Both the position numbers and the translations under genes were made by a program. This document shows positions 6,123 through 6,631 of a stretch of DNA of 6,631 nucleotides, piece by piece. Source of the stretch: Archaeoglobus sp. (GTDB lineage Archaea; Halobacteriota; Archaeoglobi; Archaeoglobales; Archaeoglobaceae). The stretch lies in contig QNXS01000068.1 in assembly GCA_003978865.1 (NCBI GenBank), positions 1 to 6,631 of the forward strand, given 5' to 3'. Under the pieces are notes generated by a model that was given only the letters and a program-made list of their open reading frames with translations, did not search any database and had not been told where the DNA came from. Numbering within the stretch: the stretch's first letter is position 1; each line of letters opens with the position of its first letter.

Positions 6123-6337
6123 ATGGGCAAAAAAACTCAAATTAAAAATACTCAAATTAATAGCGTCTTTAACTTTCGCAGGAATCTGCAGTGTGGTGAT
6201 ATTTTTATTTTTTGCAGTCAATTTTAGGCTATGACAACTCGCTGGCAATAGCTATAGGTTTGGGGACGGAAGTATAACTGCCTATAGCCTATAAGTCGCT
6301 GCAACGACAGTCCAATCTAATAGGCCTTTTAATTTAA
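6123..6337 (+). pseudogene. Decayed two-helix small membrane protein gene
   Basis: ATG 6123 has a Shine-Dalgarno site (GAGGT, 6112-6116). It reads MGKK and then loses frame at a run of seven A (6129-6135). With one A removed it continues LKLKILKLIASLTF and a hydrophobic helix. At a T6 run near 6208-6213 the plausible frame changes again to LQSILGYDNSLAIAIGLGTEV. A single TAA (6275) follows, then LPIAYKSLQRQSNLIGLLI to TAA at 6335. Without the second shift the product would end at 6234 as a 36-residue one-helix peptide, which remains possible. The plan (basic start, helix, GY loop, helix, Tyr/Lys tail) resembles the two neighbouring small genes. The AT-rich 6022-6122 before it has a weak TATA-like TTATATAT at 6035 and nothing else I can support. 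Confidence 0.4.
6251..6288. repeat. 8-bp perfect inverted repeat
   Basis: GCTATAGG (6251-6258) is repeated inverted as CCTATAGC (6281-6288), with 22 bp between. It lies inside the last decayed small gene. It could be chance, an operator-like site or the scar of a lost element. No target-site duplication is visible around it. Confidence 0.4.
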
Positions 6338-6352
6338 TTGTTAGAAACAATT
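6336..6352 (+). terminator. Small hairpin at the end of the decayed locus
   Basis: AATTGTT, a 3-nt loop, then AACAATT form a perfect 7-bp stem overlapping the stop of the last decayed gene; a weak T-rich stretch follows (ATTTTT near 6370). It may end plus-strand transcription of the accessory block. The stem is AT-rich and unstable for a thermophile. Confidence 0.3.
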
Positions 6353-6503
6353 TCAGTTTGCTAATTTAATTTTTGGATTTGGTATTTTGACGACAACAAA
6401 TCTATTTTTCTACATATCTCAATTAAAGAAAAAGTAATTTTTTACGTTTTTAAGATTTTAGATTGAATTTTAACTAATTGTTCGCAATTATTAAATACAA
6501 TTC
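6353..6503 (-). terminator. T-rich termination region behind serS
   Basis: This gene-free stretch lies downstream of seryl-tRNA synthetase on the minus strand. TAATTG and CAATTA (6475-6490) form a 6-bp stem with a 4-nt loop (TTCG on plus, CGAA on minus), followed on the minus strand by T-rich tracts around 6425-6435. This suits termination of serS. The plus strand also carries T runs here (6438-6443, 6447-6451), so both strands may terminate in it. Confidence 0.4.
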
Positions 6504-6631
6504 TCAATTCTCCAATTTTCTTGGCTCAAGGTAATCTTTTGGTGCTTCATCGAATGGCTTAAGGTACTTTTTCAAAACTTTTGGAATTCTAACTCTCCCG
6601 TCCTCAAGCTGGAAGTTCTCCACAATCGCCG
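6504..6631 (-). CDS. serS: Seryl-tRNA synthetase, C-terminal end (partial)
   Basis: Only the last 42 codons are inside the window; the rest lies beyond the right edge. The visible end reads [19 protein letters not shown], then [11 protein letters not shown] and a charged tail PRKLEN. The pattern of AI-EN-Q--DG-V-IP-VL followed by an aromatic or proline stretch is the highly conserved C-terminus of bacterial-type seryl-tRNA synthetases, just after the motif 3 region. The enzyme charges tRNA-Ser in the cytosol. Catalytic motifs cannot be checked here. The extra tail after KYL is a little longer than in many bacterial enzymes. It is a housekeeping gene and marks the right border of the accessory block. 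Confidence 0.87.
   Translation of the reverse strand, partial: AIVENFQLEDGRVRIPKVLKKYLKPFDEAPKDYLEPRKLEN

Noticed and set aside
5979..6227. 82-codon open frame across the third small gene
   Set aside because: No good ribosome site and no membrane or domain pattern; the neighbouring frame after the A7 run is far more protein-like.

Overview
The window looks like a hyperthermophilic euryarchaeon, most likely of the Archaeoglobales; I cannot fix the genus. The grounds are a group II chaperonin (thermosome) subunit, an archaeal-type ADH synthase/class I aldolase, archaeal TATA-like promoters, Shine-Dalgarno sites close to GGAGGTGAT, and very AT-rich gaps between genes.

Layout. Positions 1-225 are low-complexity AT-rich DNA behind the thermosome gene. 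A thermosome subunit (226-1857, minus) is transcribed divergently from an ADH synthase/aldolase gene (2000-2797, plus), with a promoter for each in the 142-bp gap. The aldolase gene converges, with only 2 bp between, on a two-gene minus-strand operon: a TatD-like TIM-barrel metal-dependent hydrolase (3278-4024, transcribed first) and a dCMP deaminase (2800-3267). At the right edge (6504-6631, minus) is the C-terminus of seryl-tRNA synthetase. These are ordinary housekeeping genes and are intact where visible.

The block at about 4190-6350 is different: accessory, plus-strand, AT-rich, made of very small hydrophobic proteins, and largely decayed. It starts with a Gly/Ala-rich hydrophobic peptide (4335-4565) that resembles a bacteriocin or archaeocin precursor. 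Two tightly coupled small two-helix membrane proteins follow (4562-4732 and 4734-4970). Next is a broken SpoIIM/DUF95 membrane protein (4973-5515) that can be reassembled across three reading frames. DUF95 proteins are a hallmark of circular-bacteriocin clusters, and with the Gly-rich peptide and tiny immunity-like membrane proteins this suggests a decaying archaeal circular-peptide locus. The DUF95 gene carries a perfect 14-bp tandem duplication that shifts its frame, plus further small indels.

Two more decayed small-membrane-protein genes follow (5683-6021 and 6123-6337). The first of them shares a roughly 40-nt 5' module with the peptide gene (4247-4286 and 5666-5703). The peptide would be the product, DUF95 the maturation or export partner, and the small two-helix proteins the immunity or accessory parts. 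No ABC ATPase or other energising subunit is visible. The damage suggests the system no longer works here in full, although the peptide and the two small membrane genes could still be expressed.
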